Of a stretch of DNA of 64,000 nt, positions 46,615-55,558 are shown piece by piece; within the stretch, counting starts at the first letter, position 1; each line of letters opens with the position of its first letter. The DNA comes from Streptomyces ardesiacus. GTDB lineage: Bacteria; Actinomycetota; Actinomycetes; Streptomycetales; Streptomycetaceae. The notes under the pieces were generated by a model. It had not been told where the DNA came from, did no database searches, and saw only the letters and a program-made list of their open reading frames with translations. Where the stretch lies: positions 744,001 to 808,000 of the forward strand of contig NZ_BEWC01000001.1 of NCBI RefSeq assembly GCF_003112575.1. Direction: 5' to 3'. A program made the translations under genes and the position numbers.

Positions 46615-47429
46615 TGACTGCTGCTGCGGATCTCCGTTTTCTCACCACCCCCGACGGCGACCTCGCCTACCGCGACACCGGCTCGGGACCGGCGCTGGTG
46701 CTGCTGCACGGCGGGTTCCTCGACCACCGCATGTGGGACGACCAGGTGAGCGCCCTCGCGGCGACCCACCGGGTCGTCGTCCCCGACGCGCGCGGCCACG
46801 GCGCCTCCGCCAACGCGACCCGCCCCTTCCGGCCGGCCGACGACGTCGCCGCCCTGCTGGGACACCTCGGCATCGACTCCGCGGTCCTGGCTGGCCTCTC
46901 GATGGGCGGCGGCGTCGCCGTCGACACGGCCCTGGAGCATCCCGGCCTGGTCCGCGCGCTGATCGTGTCCGGGGCCGGGACCAGCGAGCCCGACTTCCAG
47001 GACCCGTGGACCACCTCGGTGCTGGCCGACTGGAACCGGGCCCTGGCCGCCGGCGACGTGGACGCCTGGGTGGAGGCGTTCCTGCGCTTCGTGCCCGGCC
47101 CGCACCGCACGGCGGACGACGTCGACCCCGCCCTGCTGCGCCGTCAGCGCGACATGGCCCTCGGCACCATCCGCAAGCACACCGCCGGTGAGCCCGACCA
47201 CAGGATCCCGGTCCGCGACACCTGGGAGCGGCTCGCGGGCATCGGCGTACCGGTGCTCGCCGTGCGCGGCGGCGTCGACAGCGAGGACCACCTGCGCATG
47301 GCCGACCGGCTCGTGCGCGGCGTCCCCCACGGACGTACGGTCACCGTCGAGGACACCGCGCACTACCCGAACATGGAGCGGCCGGACGTCTTCAACGCGC
47401 TCGTCGCCGGATTCCTGGCCGCCCTCTAA
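46614..47429 (+). CDS. Alpha/beta hydrolase
   Basis: A 271-residue alpha/beta-hydrolase-fold protein. The oxyanion strand is VLLHGGFLDHRMWDDQVSAL. The nucleophile elbow is LAGLSMGGGVAVDTAL with Ser in GLSMGG. The acid is near VRGGVDSEDHL and the catalytic His near EDTAHYPNMERPDVF. It has a short cap (about 135-200). It is likely an esterase or small-molecule hydrolase. It is repressed by the adjacent MarR, probably by binding of an inducer. No Shine-Dalgarno is visible; the operator overlaps the start. Confidence 0.92.
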   Translation: MTAAADLRFLTTPDGDLAYRDTGSGPALVLLHGGFLDHRMWDDQVSALAATHRVVVPDARGHGASANATRPFRPADDVAALLGHLGIDSAVLAGLSMGGGVAVDTALEHPGLVRALIVSGAGTSEPDFQDPWTTSVLADWNRALAAGDVDAWVEAFLRFVPGPHRTADDVDPALLRRQRDMALGTIRKHTAGEPDHRIPVRDTWERLAGIGVPVLAVRGGVDSEDHLRMADRLVRGVPHGRTVTVEDTAHYPNMERPDVFNALVAGFLAAL

Positions 47430-48832
47430 CGGCCGGCCAGCTCCGACCTGCGGTACGAGTACGCGAAGTAGATCACCAGACCGACCACGAACCACACGGC
47501 GAACCGCACCCAGGTCTGCCACTGCAGGAACGTGATCAGCCAGATCGAGAAGACGATGCCCAGCGCCGGCACGAACGGCATCCACGGGGTGCGGAAGGTG
47601 CGCGGCAGGTCCGGCTGCCGGTAGCGCAGCACGATCACCGCCGCGCACACCACCACGAACGCCAGCAGGATGCCGATGTTGGTCAGCTCCGCCGCCTCGC
47701 CGATCGGCAGGAAGCCGGCGATCACGGCGGAGGCGACCCCGACGATCCAGGTGACCCGGGTCGGCACGTGCCGCGTCGGGTGCGTCTTCGCGAACCACTT
47801 GGGCAGCAGGCCGTCGCGCGACATGGAGAACCACACGCGGGTCACACCGAGCATGAACGTGAACATCACCGTGAGGATGCCGATGATGGCGCCCACCGCG
47901 ATGATGTCGGCCAGCGAGCCGAGCCCCACCGACTTGAACGCCGTCGAGAAGCCGCTCTCCGGGTCGATCTCCTTGTAGTTCTGCATGCCGGTCAGCACCA
48001 GGCAGGCCCCCACGTACAGCACCATGGAGATGACCAGCGAGTAGATGATCGCCTTCGGCATGTGCCGCTGGGCGTCCTTCGACTCCTCGGCCGCCGTCGA
48101 CATGGCGTCGTAGCCGAAGACCGCGAAGAACACCGTCGCCGCACCGGTGAACGCCCCGCCGACCCCGAACGGGAAGAACGGGTGGTAGTTCGAGGTCTTC
48201 ACGTGGAAGACGCCGACCCCGATCACCACCAGCACCACCAGCACCTTCAGCACGACCACGAACATCTCGAAGCGGGCGGCGTTCCTGATGCCCAGCGTCA
48301 GCAGGTACGCGATCAGCAGGCACAGCAGGGCCGCGAACAGGTCGACCCGGTGACCGTCCCCGGTGCCCGGCGCGCCCAGCATCCAGTTCGGCAGGTCGGC
48401 GCCCATCTCGCCGACCAGGAAGCTGAAGTAGCCCGAGATGCCGATCGCGACCACCGCCACGATCGCCGTGTACTCCAGGAGCAGGTCCCAGCCGATGAAC
48501 CACCCCACCAGCTCGCCCAGGACCGCGTAGCCGTAGGTGTAGGCGGAGCCCGCCTTCGGGATCAGCCCGGCGAACTCGGCGTACGACAGGGCCGCCGCCG
48601 CGCTCGCGACACCGGCGATGAGGAAGGAGACGAGGACCGCGGGCCCCGCCGTGCCGTTGGCGACCGTGCCGGCCAGCGTGAAGATGCCGGCCCCGATGAT
48701 GCCGCCCACGCCGATCGCGGTGAGCTGCCACAGTCCCAGCGAGCGGACCAGGCCGCCACCGCTCTCCGTCTCCTCGATGTGCTCGATGGGTTTGCGGCGG
48801 AGAACACCCTCACCCATGCGGAACCCGGCCAT
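47426..48832 (-). CDS. APC-superfamily cationic amino acid transporter
   Basis: A 468-residue transporter with 12 or more helices. The motif IGVGGIIGAGIFTLAGTVAN (helix 1 substrate site) and PKAGSAYTYGYAVLGELVGW are characteristic of the cationic amino acid (CAT) group. FFAVFGYDAMSTAAEESKDA matches helix 6. It is expected to import basic or neutral amino acids. The start at ATG 48832 is chosen because GAGG lies 8 nt upstream; ATG 48877 and 48817 are alternatives. The 3' end overlaps the hydrolase stop by 4 nt. Confidence 0.94.
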   Translation of the reverse strand: MAGFRMGEGVLRRKPIEHIEETESGGGLVRSLGLWQLTAIGVGGIIGAGIFTLAGTVANGTAGPAVLVSFLIAGVASAAAALSYAEFAGLIPKAGSAYTYGYAVLGELVGWFIGWDLLLEYTAIVAVVAIGISGYFSFLVGEMGADLPNWMLGAPGTGDGHRVDLFAALLCLLIAYLLTLGIRNAARFEMFVVVLKVLVVLVVIGVGVFHVKTSNYHPFFPFGVGGAFTGAATVFFAVFGYDAMSTAAEESKDAQRHMPKAIIYSLVISMVLYVGACLVLTGMQNYKEIDPESGFSTAFKSVGLGSLADIIAVGAIIGILTVMFTFMLGVTRVWFSMSRDGLLPKWFAKTHPTRHVPTRVTWIVGVASAVIAGFLPIGEAAELTNIGILLAFVVVCAAVIVLRYRQPDLPRTFRTPWMPFVPALGIVFSIWLITFLQWQTWVRFAVWFVVGLVIYFAYSYRRSELAGR

Positions 48833-48968
48833 GCACCACACCTCTTCGTGATCGGCAAACGGCTGACGGTGGATCATGATGACTCACCCGTGCCCGCCGC
48901 GGAAGGCACGATGCACAACGGACCCAGGACGCACACAGGATCCGCGAGGGGCGACGGCCCGGTACCCG

Positions 48969-49430
48969 CTACGGCACCACCGTCACCGGCCAGCGTCCCG
49001 ACTTCACCAGCCGCACCGCCACCGAGCCGACGAACCGGTGGCCGGCCTGCTCGGAGGCGCCCACCACGACCGCGTCCGCCTTCAGCTCGTCGGCCGTCCG
49101 CACCAGCCCGCTGTACGGGTCGCCGCGGAACGTGTGGAACTCCCAGCGGACGTCGAATATCCCCTTCACCCGCTCGGTCGCCTCCCGGATCTGCGCCACC
49201 AGTTCCTCGGCGATCTCGTCGGTCGTCTCCGCCACCGACGCCCCGAGCGTCGCACCCCCGGCCAGCACCGGCTGCACGTACACCACCGCGAGGAGCGCGC
49301 CCTGCCTCCTGGCCAGCCCGCCGGCGTAGGCGGCGGCCCGCAGCGAGGAGTCGGAGCCGTCCACGCCGGCGACGATGACCTTGGGCCCGTCCGTGCCGCG
49401 TTCGAACCGATGGGAGTGCTGTTCCGTCAC
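48969..49430 (-). CDS. Universal stress protein (UspA family)
   Basis: A 153-residue single UspA domain. It has KVIVAGVDGSDSSLRAAAYA at the N terminus and ATP-binding-like VVVGASEQAGHRFVGSVAVR then GRWPVTVVP (G-2x-G-9x-G(S/T) type, modified by an Arg-rich loop). It is cytoplasmic and would act under stress or starvation. GTG start at 49430. It lies upstream of the APC transporter on the same strand, 136 bp away. Confidence 0.93.
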   Translation of the reverse strand: MTEQHSHRFERGTDGPKVIVAGVDGSDSSLRAAAYAGGLARRQGALLAVVYVQPVLAGGATLGASVAETTDEIAEELVAQIREATERVKGIFDVRWEFHTFRGDPYSGLVRTADELKADAVVVGASEQAGHRFVGSVAVRLVKSGRWPVTVVP

Positions 49431-49540
49431 GCGGTGAGGCTATCGGAGACCCTCGTGATCTTGAGCCGGGCGGGTGGTTCCGTGCCGCCGCACCGGTGTT
49501 GCTCAGGTGCGGCGCACCCTCGCCGGGCGACTGATGAGTC

Positions 49541-50374
49541 ATGGAGAAGGATCAGTTGTTCACCCGCCGCACCCTGCTCACCGGCGTCGCGGCCCTGGGT
49601 GCGGCCGGCGCCGGCGGCGCCCTCGCCCTGGGGCTGGGAAACGGCCCCGCCCGGCCGCCCGCCCCCGCCCCCGGCCCCCCGCAGCGCAGCCCGCTCAAGC
49701 CCTCCGCCTACCGCCTCCAGCCCCTGACCGGATACGGGGCACCGCGTGCCGCCCCGCGCCAGCCCCCGGTGCGCAGCGAACCGATCCTGCGCATGTCGGG
49801 CCGGGGCCGCACCATGCTGCTCACCTTCGACGACGGTCCCCACCCCGAGTACACCCCCGCAATCCTGGACACCCTCGCGAAGTACGAGGTGCACGCGACG
49901 TTCTTCGTGTGCGGGGAGATGGCCGACTACAACCGCGACCTGCTAGCCCGGATGTACGACGAGGGGCACGTCGTCGGCAACCACACCTGGTCCCACCCGC
50001 AGCTGACCACACTCACCCGGCGCCGCATCCGCTCCGAGATGGAGCGCACCAGCGAGGTCGTCGAGAAGGCCTACGGCGAGGCGCCCCGCTGGTTCCGGGC
50101 CCCCTACGGAGCCTGGAACCGCACCACCTTCCAGCTCGGCGCGGAACTCGGCATGGAGCCGCTCGCCTGGACCGTGGACACCCTCGACTGGACGACACCC
50201 GGCACCGGCACCATCGTCGACCGGGTCGAGGAAGGCGCGGCCCCCGGCGTCGTGGTGCTCTCGCACGACGCCGGGGGAAACCGTTCGCAGAGTGTCCGCG
50301 CCCTGCGGCGCTACCTGCCCCGGCTGCTCGACTCCGGATACCACCTCACGATTCCCCGCCGGCGCCTGATCTGA
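49541..50374 (+). CDS. Polysaccharide deacetylase (NodB/CE4)
   Basis: A 277-residue CE4 deacetylase. An N-terminal RRTLLTGVAALGAAGAGGALA is a Tat-like or anchor signal. The active site has MLLTFDDGPHPEYTP (Asp97-Asp98), GNHTWSHPQL (His148 and His152 as metal ligands), RAPYGAWN and VVVLSHDAGG (catalytic His). It would deacetylate chitin-like or peptidoglycan N-acetyl groups outside the cell. It converges on the sortase gene. Confidence 0.94.
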   Translation: MEKDQLFTRRTLLTGVAALGAAGAGGALALGLGNGPARPPAPAPGPPQRSPLKPSAYRLQPLTGYGAPRAAPRQPPVRSEPILRMSGRGRTMLLTFDDGPHPEYTPAILDTLAKYEVHATFFVCGEMADYNRDLLARMYDEGHVVGNHTWSHPQLTTLTRRRIRSEMERTSEVVEKAYGEAPRWFRAPYGAWNRTTFQLGAELGMEPLAWTVDTLDWTTPGTGTIVDRVEEGAAPGVVVLSHDAGGNRSQSVRALRRYLPRLLDSGYHLTIPRRRLI

Positions 50375-50405
50375 CCACCGCCGCGCCCGCCGGGCCGGGG
50401 CACGC

Positions 50406-51074
50406 TCAGCGGACCTCGGCCAGGCGGGCGAAGGCGACGACGTTCCCGTCGTAGCCGTTCTGCTTGGTGAATCCGCCGCCGCAGGTGATGACCCGCAGTT
50501 CCGGGGTGCCCTTCGAGCCGTAGACCCGGTCGCCCGGGAAGTTGTCCTTCTCGAACACCTCGATGCCGTAGATCTCGAAGACCGCGGTCTTTCCGTCCTG
50601 GCGGTGGATCTCCACCTTGTTCCCCTTCTTCAGGGCGCCGAGCCCGTAGAAGACCGCGGGGCCCTGCTGGTTGTCGACGTGGCCGACCACGACCGCGGTG
50701 CCCTTCTCCCCCGGGGAGACGGCGCCGGTGAACCAGCCGGCCAGGTTCGGGTCCTCGGGCGGGGGCGCGTCGACCCAGCCGTCCGCGTCCAGACCGACGC
50801 CCATGACCGGCGCGTCGACCTGGATGGCGGGGATGGAGACCCGGTCGGGCACCGAGTACGGCAGCGGGGCGACGCCGGGGGCGGCGGCGTCGCCCGGGGC
50901 CGCGCGGGTGTCCGGGGCGGCGGCGGCCGACGCCGGCTGGGGCGGGCCCACGTCGAACTCCCCCGAGCCGTTGCGGATGAGCGCGAGACCGGTCAGCAGA
51001 ACAAGCGCTATCACGCCCCAGGGAGCGCGCTTCCTCCGCCGCTCCTCCTCTTCGGCCAACTCGGAGTCGTACAT
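50406..51074 (-). CDS. Class F sortase
   Basis: A 222-residue membrane-anchored transpeptidase. A cytoplasmic N terminus (MYDSELAEEEERRRKRAPWG) precedes the helix VIALVLLTGLALI and an Ala/Pro linker. The catalytic triad is His132 (VVVGHVDNQQG), Cys198 (LRVITCGGGFTKQNG) and an Arg near 218 (AFARLAEVR). The GKKxN/GNxVEI and FEIYGIEVFEKDN segments fit class F. Neither small secreted protein nearby has a recognisable LPxTG-type motif, so its substrates are unknown. It lies between polysaccharide deacetylase and secreted-protein genes. Confidence 0.93.
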   Translation of the reverse strand: MYDSELAEEEERRRKRAPWGVIALVLLTGLALIRNGSGEFDVGPPQPASAAAAPDTRAAPGDAAAPGVAPLPYSVPDRVSIPAIQVDAPVMGVGLDADGWVDAPPPEDPNLAGWFTGAVSPGEKGTAVVVGHVDNQQGPAVFYGLGALKKGNKVEIHRQDGKTAVFEIYGIEVFEKDNFPGDRVYGSKGTPELRVITCGGGFTKQNGYDGNVVAFARLAEVR

Positions 51075-51405
51075 TCGCCTTCCCCTCTCGGTCCGGCCGT
51101 CGCCGGATCATCCGCGCATACGAGCACGCTAAGCGGCGTGCGGGGGACCGGCGACGGGGCGGCGGCGAACGGGTGGTGGCCGCCTCCTTCCGTGCGCCAT
51201 CCGGGAGGCGGGCGGCGGAGTTTTCCTGACGGTGCGTGACCTGCGGCGATATCCACCGGCGCGGTTCCCGCCCGGCACCCCTCTCACCAGGACGGACCAT
51301 TCCCGAAATGCGGCTGCGCGCAGGTCAACTGAGGGTCTTTCTGGGAGGCGCTTTCTCGCCGATCGACCGGGGACGGGACCCGGGGCGTCTTCCGCGGAGG
51401 ATCAC
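51075..51405. other. 331-bp gap upstream of the first secreted protein gene
   Basis: A divergent intergenic region between sortase and secreted protein. Nothing convincing is encoded here. Short frames starting near 51232 or 51236 run into the secreted protein from upstream but have no ribosome binding site; CGGAGG at 51395-51400 sets the start at 51406. Confidence 0.5.
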
Positions 51406-51900
51406 ATGCGCAACACTCGTGCCCTCGCGGCAGCCGGCGCCGCGGTCGCTGTCCTCGGTCTGGCCGCCCCCGCGGCCACCGCCGGAGGGGACCACAACCA
51501 GCCGAGCAACATCGTCGCCCTGCCCAGCGTGATCGCCCGCGGCGGCCAGATGACCGTCACGGTCGACGGCTGCCCCCAGGGCGGCACGATGACCTCGGAC
51601 GCCTTCCGGACCACCCACCTGACGCCGGTCAGGGGAGCCAACGAGACGTCCAGGGGCACCGCCACCATCAAGGAGGACGCCCGGCCGGGCTCCTACGACA
51701 TCACCGTCAACTGCTCGGGCCGGCGGCTGACCCGGCCCGCGGCCTTCACCGTCATCGGGGGTGTCCGCGGCGGCCTGGGCGGCAGCAGCTCCAGCGGAGC
51801 GACCTCGACCGACATCGCCATCGGCGGCGGGCTCGTCGCCGCGGCCGTCGCCGGCGGCGGTCTGTTCTGGATGCGCCGCCGGTCCGAGCGGCGGATCTGA
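51406..51900 (+). CDS. Secreted protein with C-terminal membrane anchor, sortase-locus type A
   Basis: A 164-residue exported protein. The signal peptide (MRNTRALAAAGAAVAVLGLA...ATA) is followed by an about 75-residue Ig-like beta-sandwich domain (SVIARGGQMTVTVDGCPQGG...YDITVNCSGRRL) with two Cys that can form a disulfide. A Gly/Ser linker, a membrane helix (IAIGGGLVAAAVAGGGLFWM) and a basic tail RRRSERRI follow. The anchor with positive tail looks like a sorting signal but lacks LPxTG. It probably displays the domain on the cell surface. It resembles the convergent gene at 51984 in layout. Confidence 0.85.
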   Translation: MRNTRALAAAGAAVAVLGLAAPAATAGGDHNQPSNIVALPSVIARGGQMTVTVDGCPQGGTMTSDAFRTTHLTPVRGANETSRGTATIKEDARPGSYDITVNCSGRRLTRPAAFTVIGGVRGGLGGSSSSGATSTDIAIGGGLVAAAVAGGGLFWMRRRSERRI

Positions 51901-51915
51901 CCGCACGGCGGAGGA

Positions 51916-51972
51916 CGCGCGCAGCACGTCGCCCCGGATCCGGTGGGGATCCGGGGCGACGTGCTGCGCGCG
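51916..51972. terminator. Very long perfect hairpin between convergent secreted-protein genes
   Basis: A 26-bp perfect inverted repeat (51916-51941 with 51947-51972) and a 5-nt GGTGG loop, located 16 nt after the type A gene stop and 12 nt before the type B gene stop. It is a strong bidirectional terminator candidate and unusually long for the region. Confidence 0.85.
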
Positions 51973-51983
51973 CCGCGGACGGC

Positions 51984-52502
51984 TCAGGCGCCGTCCGCGC
52001 CGGAACGGCGGCGCGAGAGGTGGTACGCCGTGCCCACCGCCCCCGCGATGAGGGCCGCGCCCAGACCGATCTGCTTGAGGTCGAACCCGGCGACGGTGCC
52101 GCCCTCCCCGGCGTGCACGCCCTTGGACTGCCAGGGCCCGTCGGACGGGTGGTGCGAACCGCCGCCGGCGATGGTCAGCTGCGCGGTGCCGGTCTTGTCC
52201 CGGCAGGCGAACGTCACCTGGTAGACCGCCCCGCGCCGGGCGTCCCGGTCGACCCGGGCCGTCGCGGACGACTCGTCCCGGGGGATGGTGACCGTGTCGA
52301 ACACCGGCGAGGTGACCGTGACCCGCCCGTGGCAGCCGGCGGCGGTACGGCCCACCGCCAGCGTGACCTCGCCGCCCGGTGCCACGGTGGCGGGGGAGAC
52401 GGTGAAGCCGAACGTGTTCGAGCCCACGGCGCCGGCCGGCACACAGGCGGACAGTGCGGCGGCGCCCAGCAGTGCGACCGAGGCGACGGGTATCGCGCGC
52501 AT
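51984..52502 (-). CDS. Secreted protein with C-terminal membrane anchor, sortase-locus type B
   Basis: A 172-residue exported protein. The signal sequence MRAIPVASVALLGAAALSAC has a possible lipobox (ALSAC), so it may be a lipoprotein. The beta-rich domain contains FTVSPATVAPGGEVTLAVGR, GCHGRVTVTSPVFDTVTIPR and YQVTFACRDKTGTAQLTI with two Cys. A linker, then a weak helix (IGLGAALIAGAVGTAYHLSR) and a basic tail follow. It parallels the type A protein on the other side of the hairpin. Function unknown; both are possibly surface partners of the sortase. Confidence 0.82.
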   Translation of the reverse strand: MRAIPVASVALLGAAALSACVPAGAVGSNTFGFTVSPATVAPGGEVTLAVGRTAAGCHGRVTVTSPVFDTVTIPRDESSATARVDRDARRGAVYQVTFACRDKTGTAQLTIAGGGSHHPSDGPWQSKGVHAGEGGTVAGFDLKQIGLGAALIAGAVGTAYHLSRRRSGADGA

Positions 52503-52645
52503 GGTGAATCCTCCGGGTCCCGAGGAGCAGCGGCGGACCTGTTCCGCTCGCGCCAGGAATGCACCTCGATGTCCGAAACGCTAGGAAGCCGTGCACGTCA
52601 CCGCGATCGCAGTCGCGCGAATGGGGCAAGCGTGTGGGCCGCTCA

Positions 52646-52681
52646 GGGGACGGTGACGGCGCGTCGGCCGTCGCCGTCCCC
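52646..52681. terminator. Terminator hairpin after the DUF4239 gene
   Basis: A 15-bp stem (52646-52660 with 52667-52681) with one G-U wobble and a 6-nt loop, located 22 nt beyond the stop of the minus-strand DUF4239 gene. Confidence 0.7.
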
Positions 52682-52703
52682 GGCGGCGTGGCAGTGCTCC
52701 CGG

Positions 52704-53468
52704 TCAGTCACCGGCCCCCGGGAAGAGACTCAGGAACGGGTCCGTCGACGCCGAGACGCCCCTGCTGAAGGGCGCGTCGAAGTCCCAGATCAGGAAGAGC
52801 AGGAAGGCGATCAGCGCGGAGAACAGCCCCGCGAGGACCAGCTCGCGCGGCGTGCGCCGGATCTGCAGGGCGAAGACCATCCCGATGGTGATCACGGCCC
52901 CGGCGATGAGCCCGAACCACACCACCCCCGGCATCGTCGCCCCGGTCGACTGCGCCCGGGAGTTGCGGGCCTGGTCCACGATGGTCACCTGGTCGACGAG
53001 GGGCTGGTACGCCTGCGCCTCGAAGTCCGACTTCGGCTCGTAGTCGGTGACGTCCGCGCGGACCCGGCCGAGCAGTTCGGTGCCGCGCTCCGTCACCTCG
53101 CCGTGCTCGGCCATGGCCTTCCACTCGGTGGTGACGACGTGTCCGACATAGGCGTTGACATCCTCCCGGATGCGGTCGCGGACCTCGGGCGGATAGACCC
53201 GGGCCCGCTCCGAGATCTCGTGCAGCGCGACGGCCTCCGTCTGCACGTCGGCCTCGGCGGCGCTGCGCGCCTCCCAGACCCCGGCGATGGCCAGGCCGAG
53301 GACGATGGCGTACACCACGCCGATCCACATCGTCATGTACTCGATGACGTCCGGGGTCTCGGTGATGTCCTCGTCGTCGGACGCCGTGCGGTGCCGCAGG
53401 AGGGTGACGACGACCACCACGGCACAGGCGGCCAGCATCGCGAGGGTGAGAACAAGCCATTCCGGCAA
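52704..53468 (-). CDS. DUF4239 (bestrophin-like) membrane protein
   Basis: A 254-residue protein with two N-terminal helices (EWLVLTLAMLAACAVVVVVT and VIEYMTMWIGVVYAIVLGLA), a long soluble helical middle (about 80-175), and two C-terminal helices (PGVVWFGLIAGAVITIGMVF and LVLAGLFSALIAFLLFLIWD). This 2+2 layout is that of DUF4239, sometimes called bestrophin-like. Ion-channel function is not proven. Start TTG 53468 is inferred because GGAGG lies 6 nt upstream; GTG 53495 is an alternative. Confidence 0.85.
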   Translation of the reverse strand: MPEWLVLTLAMLAACAVVVVVTLLRHRTASDDEDITETPDVIEYMTMWIGVVYAIVLGLAIAGVWEARSAAEADVQTEAVALHEISERARVYPPEVRDRIREDVNAYVGHVVTTEWKAMAEHGEVTERGTELLGRVRADVTDYEPKSDFEAQAYQPLVDQVTIVDQARNSRAQSTGATMPGVVWFGLIAGAVITIGMVFALQIRRTPRELVLAGLFSALIAFLLFLIWDFDAPFSRGVSASTDPFLSLFPGAGD

Positions 53469-53484
53469 GAGGGGCCTCCAGGAA

Positions 53485-54102
53485 TCAGCGCGCACGGAGC
53501 GCGGCGACGGCGACCACCGCGGGCACCGTGATGAGCAGGACGAAGACGAGCGGCGACGTGGCCCCGCGGGTGGACCGCTGCGGCGGCCGGGCGGCGCGGT
53601 GGCGCGGATAGTGCACGGGGCGCAGCGACGGGCTGGGCGTGGGCGTCGGCGTGACCGACGGAGTGGGCGCGGGCGCCTCCGGCCGGACCGGCGCGGGAGG
53701 CCGGGGCGTCGGGACCGGGGTCGGCGTGGGCCGGGGCGGCACCGGGCGCGGTGCCGGGGGCGGCGGTTCGGGCTTCGGCGCCGGCGGAGCGGGCGGGGGA
53801 GGCTTCCGCGACGGCGACGGCGACGGCGGGGGAGGGGGCTCGGGCGGGGGCGGAGTCGGGGTGGGGGTGGGCGTGGGCGTCGGGGTGGGCCGGGGGCACG
53901 GCGGGAAGGTGGGCCAGGACGGGCTCCCGGCGACCGCCACCGCGGTGGTGCCGCCCGGCCCGGTCGAGGCGTACGCGCAGGCGTCGGCCTGCGCCGGTCC
54001 GGCCGGTATGCCGACGAGGGTGAACGTCAGCGTCACCAGGGCCAACACCCGTCCGGCGGCGGCGGATCGGGTCGGTTCGGGTCCATGCACGACGCAGATC
54101 AT
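53485..54102 (-). CDS. Proline-rich secreted membrane-anchored protein
   Basis: About 205 residues. Signal-like LALVTLTFTLVGIPAGPAQA is followed by a short segment with Cys (DACAYASTGPGGTTAVAVAG, then FPPCPRP), about 110 residues of PTPTPTPPPPEPPPPP-type proline-rich sequence, and a C-terminal membrane helix (PLVFVLLITVPAVVAVAALR). The rigid Pro segment would span the cell wall. ATG 54102 lacks a clear ribosome binding site, so the start is uncertain. It overlaps no other gene and ends 16 nt before the DUF4239 start on the same strand. Confidence 0.72.
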   Translation of the reverse strand: MICVVHGPEPTRSAAAGRVLALVTLTFTLVGIPAGPAQADACAYASTGPGGTTAVAVAGSPSWPTFPPCPRPTPTPTPTPTPTPPPPEPPPPPSPSPSRKPPPPAPPAPKPEPPPPAPRPVPPRPTPTPVPTPRPPAPVRPEAPAPTPSVTPTPTPSPSLRPVHYPRHRAARPPQRSTRGATSPLVFVLLITVPAVVAVAALRAR

Positions 54103-54357
54103 GAAGCCTGGCGCACCGTCCCACGTCCGAGTGCCCACCGATTGACCCAAAGGAGGGACACGCCCCCCACCAGGGGTTTGGCGGCGCCGGACCGGCTCTG
54201 GCCGGACCTCGGAAACCCGTACGAGCGGCCACCCGCCGGTGGCGTACGGAAAGAAGACCCGCGCCCCGTTGAACACAACGGGCTTCCCCGTGCGTACCCA
54301 GGGTCGTGCGGCGGCCGGAAGGGCCCCCAACACCTTCGTGACGATCGGGGATTGACG

Positions 54358-55305
54358 ATGAAGACCTCCTGGCGGAGCGCCTCACTCGTGGCGGGCGCCG
54401 CGGCGGTGCTGGCGCTGACGACGGCGTGCGGTCAGGACGGCGGCGCCGCCGGCACCAGCCAGAATGTGGGCGCGACGGCCGCGCCCGGCGACGTCGGCGA
54501 CCTCGGCACGGGCACCGGCACCAGCGCCGGAGCCGGTACCGGCGCCGGAGGGGCGCCGGGGAACGCGCCGGAACCCGCGGGCAAGCTGTCCGTCTCGCCG
54601 AACGCCGAGATCGGCGCGCTGGTGACCGACGGAGCGGGCCGCACCCTCTACCGCTTCGACGCCGACACCGCCAAGCCGCCCAAGACCACCTGCGAGAACG
54701 ACTGCGCCACCGCCTGGCCGCCGGTGGCCGCGAACGACGCCATCGCGGGCGAGGGCATCGACGAGGACCTGCTCGGCGAGGTGACCCGCCCCGACGGCAC
54801 CAAGCAGCTCACGATCGGCGGCTGGCCCGCGTACCGCTACGCCAAGGACACCGCCGCCGGGGACGTCAAGGGCCAGGGCGTCGGCAAGAAGTGGTACGCG
54901 CTGGCCGCCGACGGCAAGAAGGCCAAGGCCGAGCCCGCCGCCGGGCTGTCCACCCGCGAAGACCCGAAACTCGGGGAGATCGTCGTCGACGGGAATGGCA
55001 TGACCGTCTACCGCTTCCTGAAGGACGAGGCCTGGCCGAAACCCGTGTCGGCCTGCACGGGCGCCTGCCTGGAGAAGTGGCCGGTCGTGGCGCCCGTCCG
55101 GGCGAACGACACCGAGGGCGTGGAGAAGAAGGGGCTGATGAGCTTCACCCGGCCCGACGGCGCCGCCCAGCAGACGGTCGACTGCTGGCCGATCTACACC
55201 TTCGCCGGCGACAAGAAGCCCGGTGACACCAACGGCCAGGGCGTGGGCGGCACGTGGTACGCCGTCAAGCCCGACGGCAAACCGGTCGGCGCGCCGAAGA
55301 AGTAG
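54358..55305 (+). CDS. Sco0930-family lipoprotein
   Basis: A 315-residue lipoprotein. The signal SLVAGAAAVLALTTAC has lipobox LTTAC. A Gly/Ala/Thr linker precedes two copies of the 'secreted repeat' domain: LVTDGAGRTLYRFDADTAKP with CENDCATAWPPV, then IVVDGNGMTVYRFLKDEAWP with CTGACLEKWPVV. Each ends in a WPAYRYAKDTAAGDVKGQGV-type segment (WPIYTFAGDKKPGDTNGQGV in the second). From memory this matches the S. coelicolor Sco0930 family; similar repeats occur in proteins with possible electron-transfer or haem-related roles. ATG 54358. Confidence 0.9.
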   Translation: MKTSWRSASLVAGAAAVLALTTACGQDGGAAGTSQNVGATAAPGDVGDLGTGTGTSAGAGTGAGGAPGNAPEPAGKLSVSPNAEIGALVTDGAGRTLYRFDADTAKPPKTTCENDCATAWPPVAANDAIAGEGIDEDLLGEVTRPDGTKQLTIGGWPAYRYAKDTAAGDVKGQGVGKKWYALAADGKKAKAEPAAGLSTREDPKLGEIVVDGNGMTVYRFLKDEAWPKPVSACTGACLEKWPVVAPVRANDTEGVEKKGLMSFTRPDGAAQQTVDCWPIYTFAGDKKPGDTNGQGVGGTWYAVKPDGKPVGAPKK

Positions 55306-55369
55306 CCCCGCCTGCCGCCCCCGCCTCCCGCCCCGCCTCCCCCCACCCGCCCTCCGGCGCACGACCAGC

Positions 55370-55407
55370 GGGCCGTCCCCTCCCTGCCCAGGTGGAGGGG
55401 ACGGCCC
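55370..55407. terminator. Terminator hairpin after the Sco0930-type lipoprotein
   Basis: GGGCCGTCCCCTCC (55370-55383) pairs perfectly with GGAGGGGACGGCCC (55394-55407), a 14-bp stem with a 10-nt loop. Confidence 0.8.
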
Positions 55408-55558
55408 CGTTCGTGCGCTTTGGCATGCCTTCGCCCACGGCACGTGCCCGCGGCAGTGACCGGGAACGGACGGTCAATTTCCGTTTGGACTCGCCCCTTT
55501 GGCGGGCGATCAGTAGCCTCAGCTCGAACACCGGATCGCCTATGCCTTGGAGAGCTAG

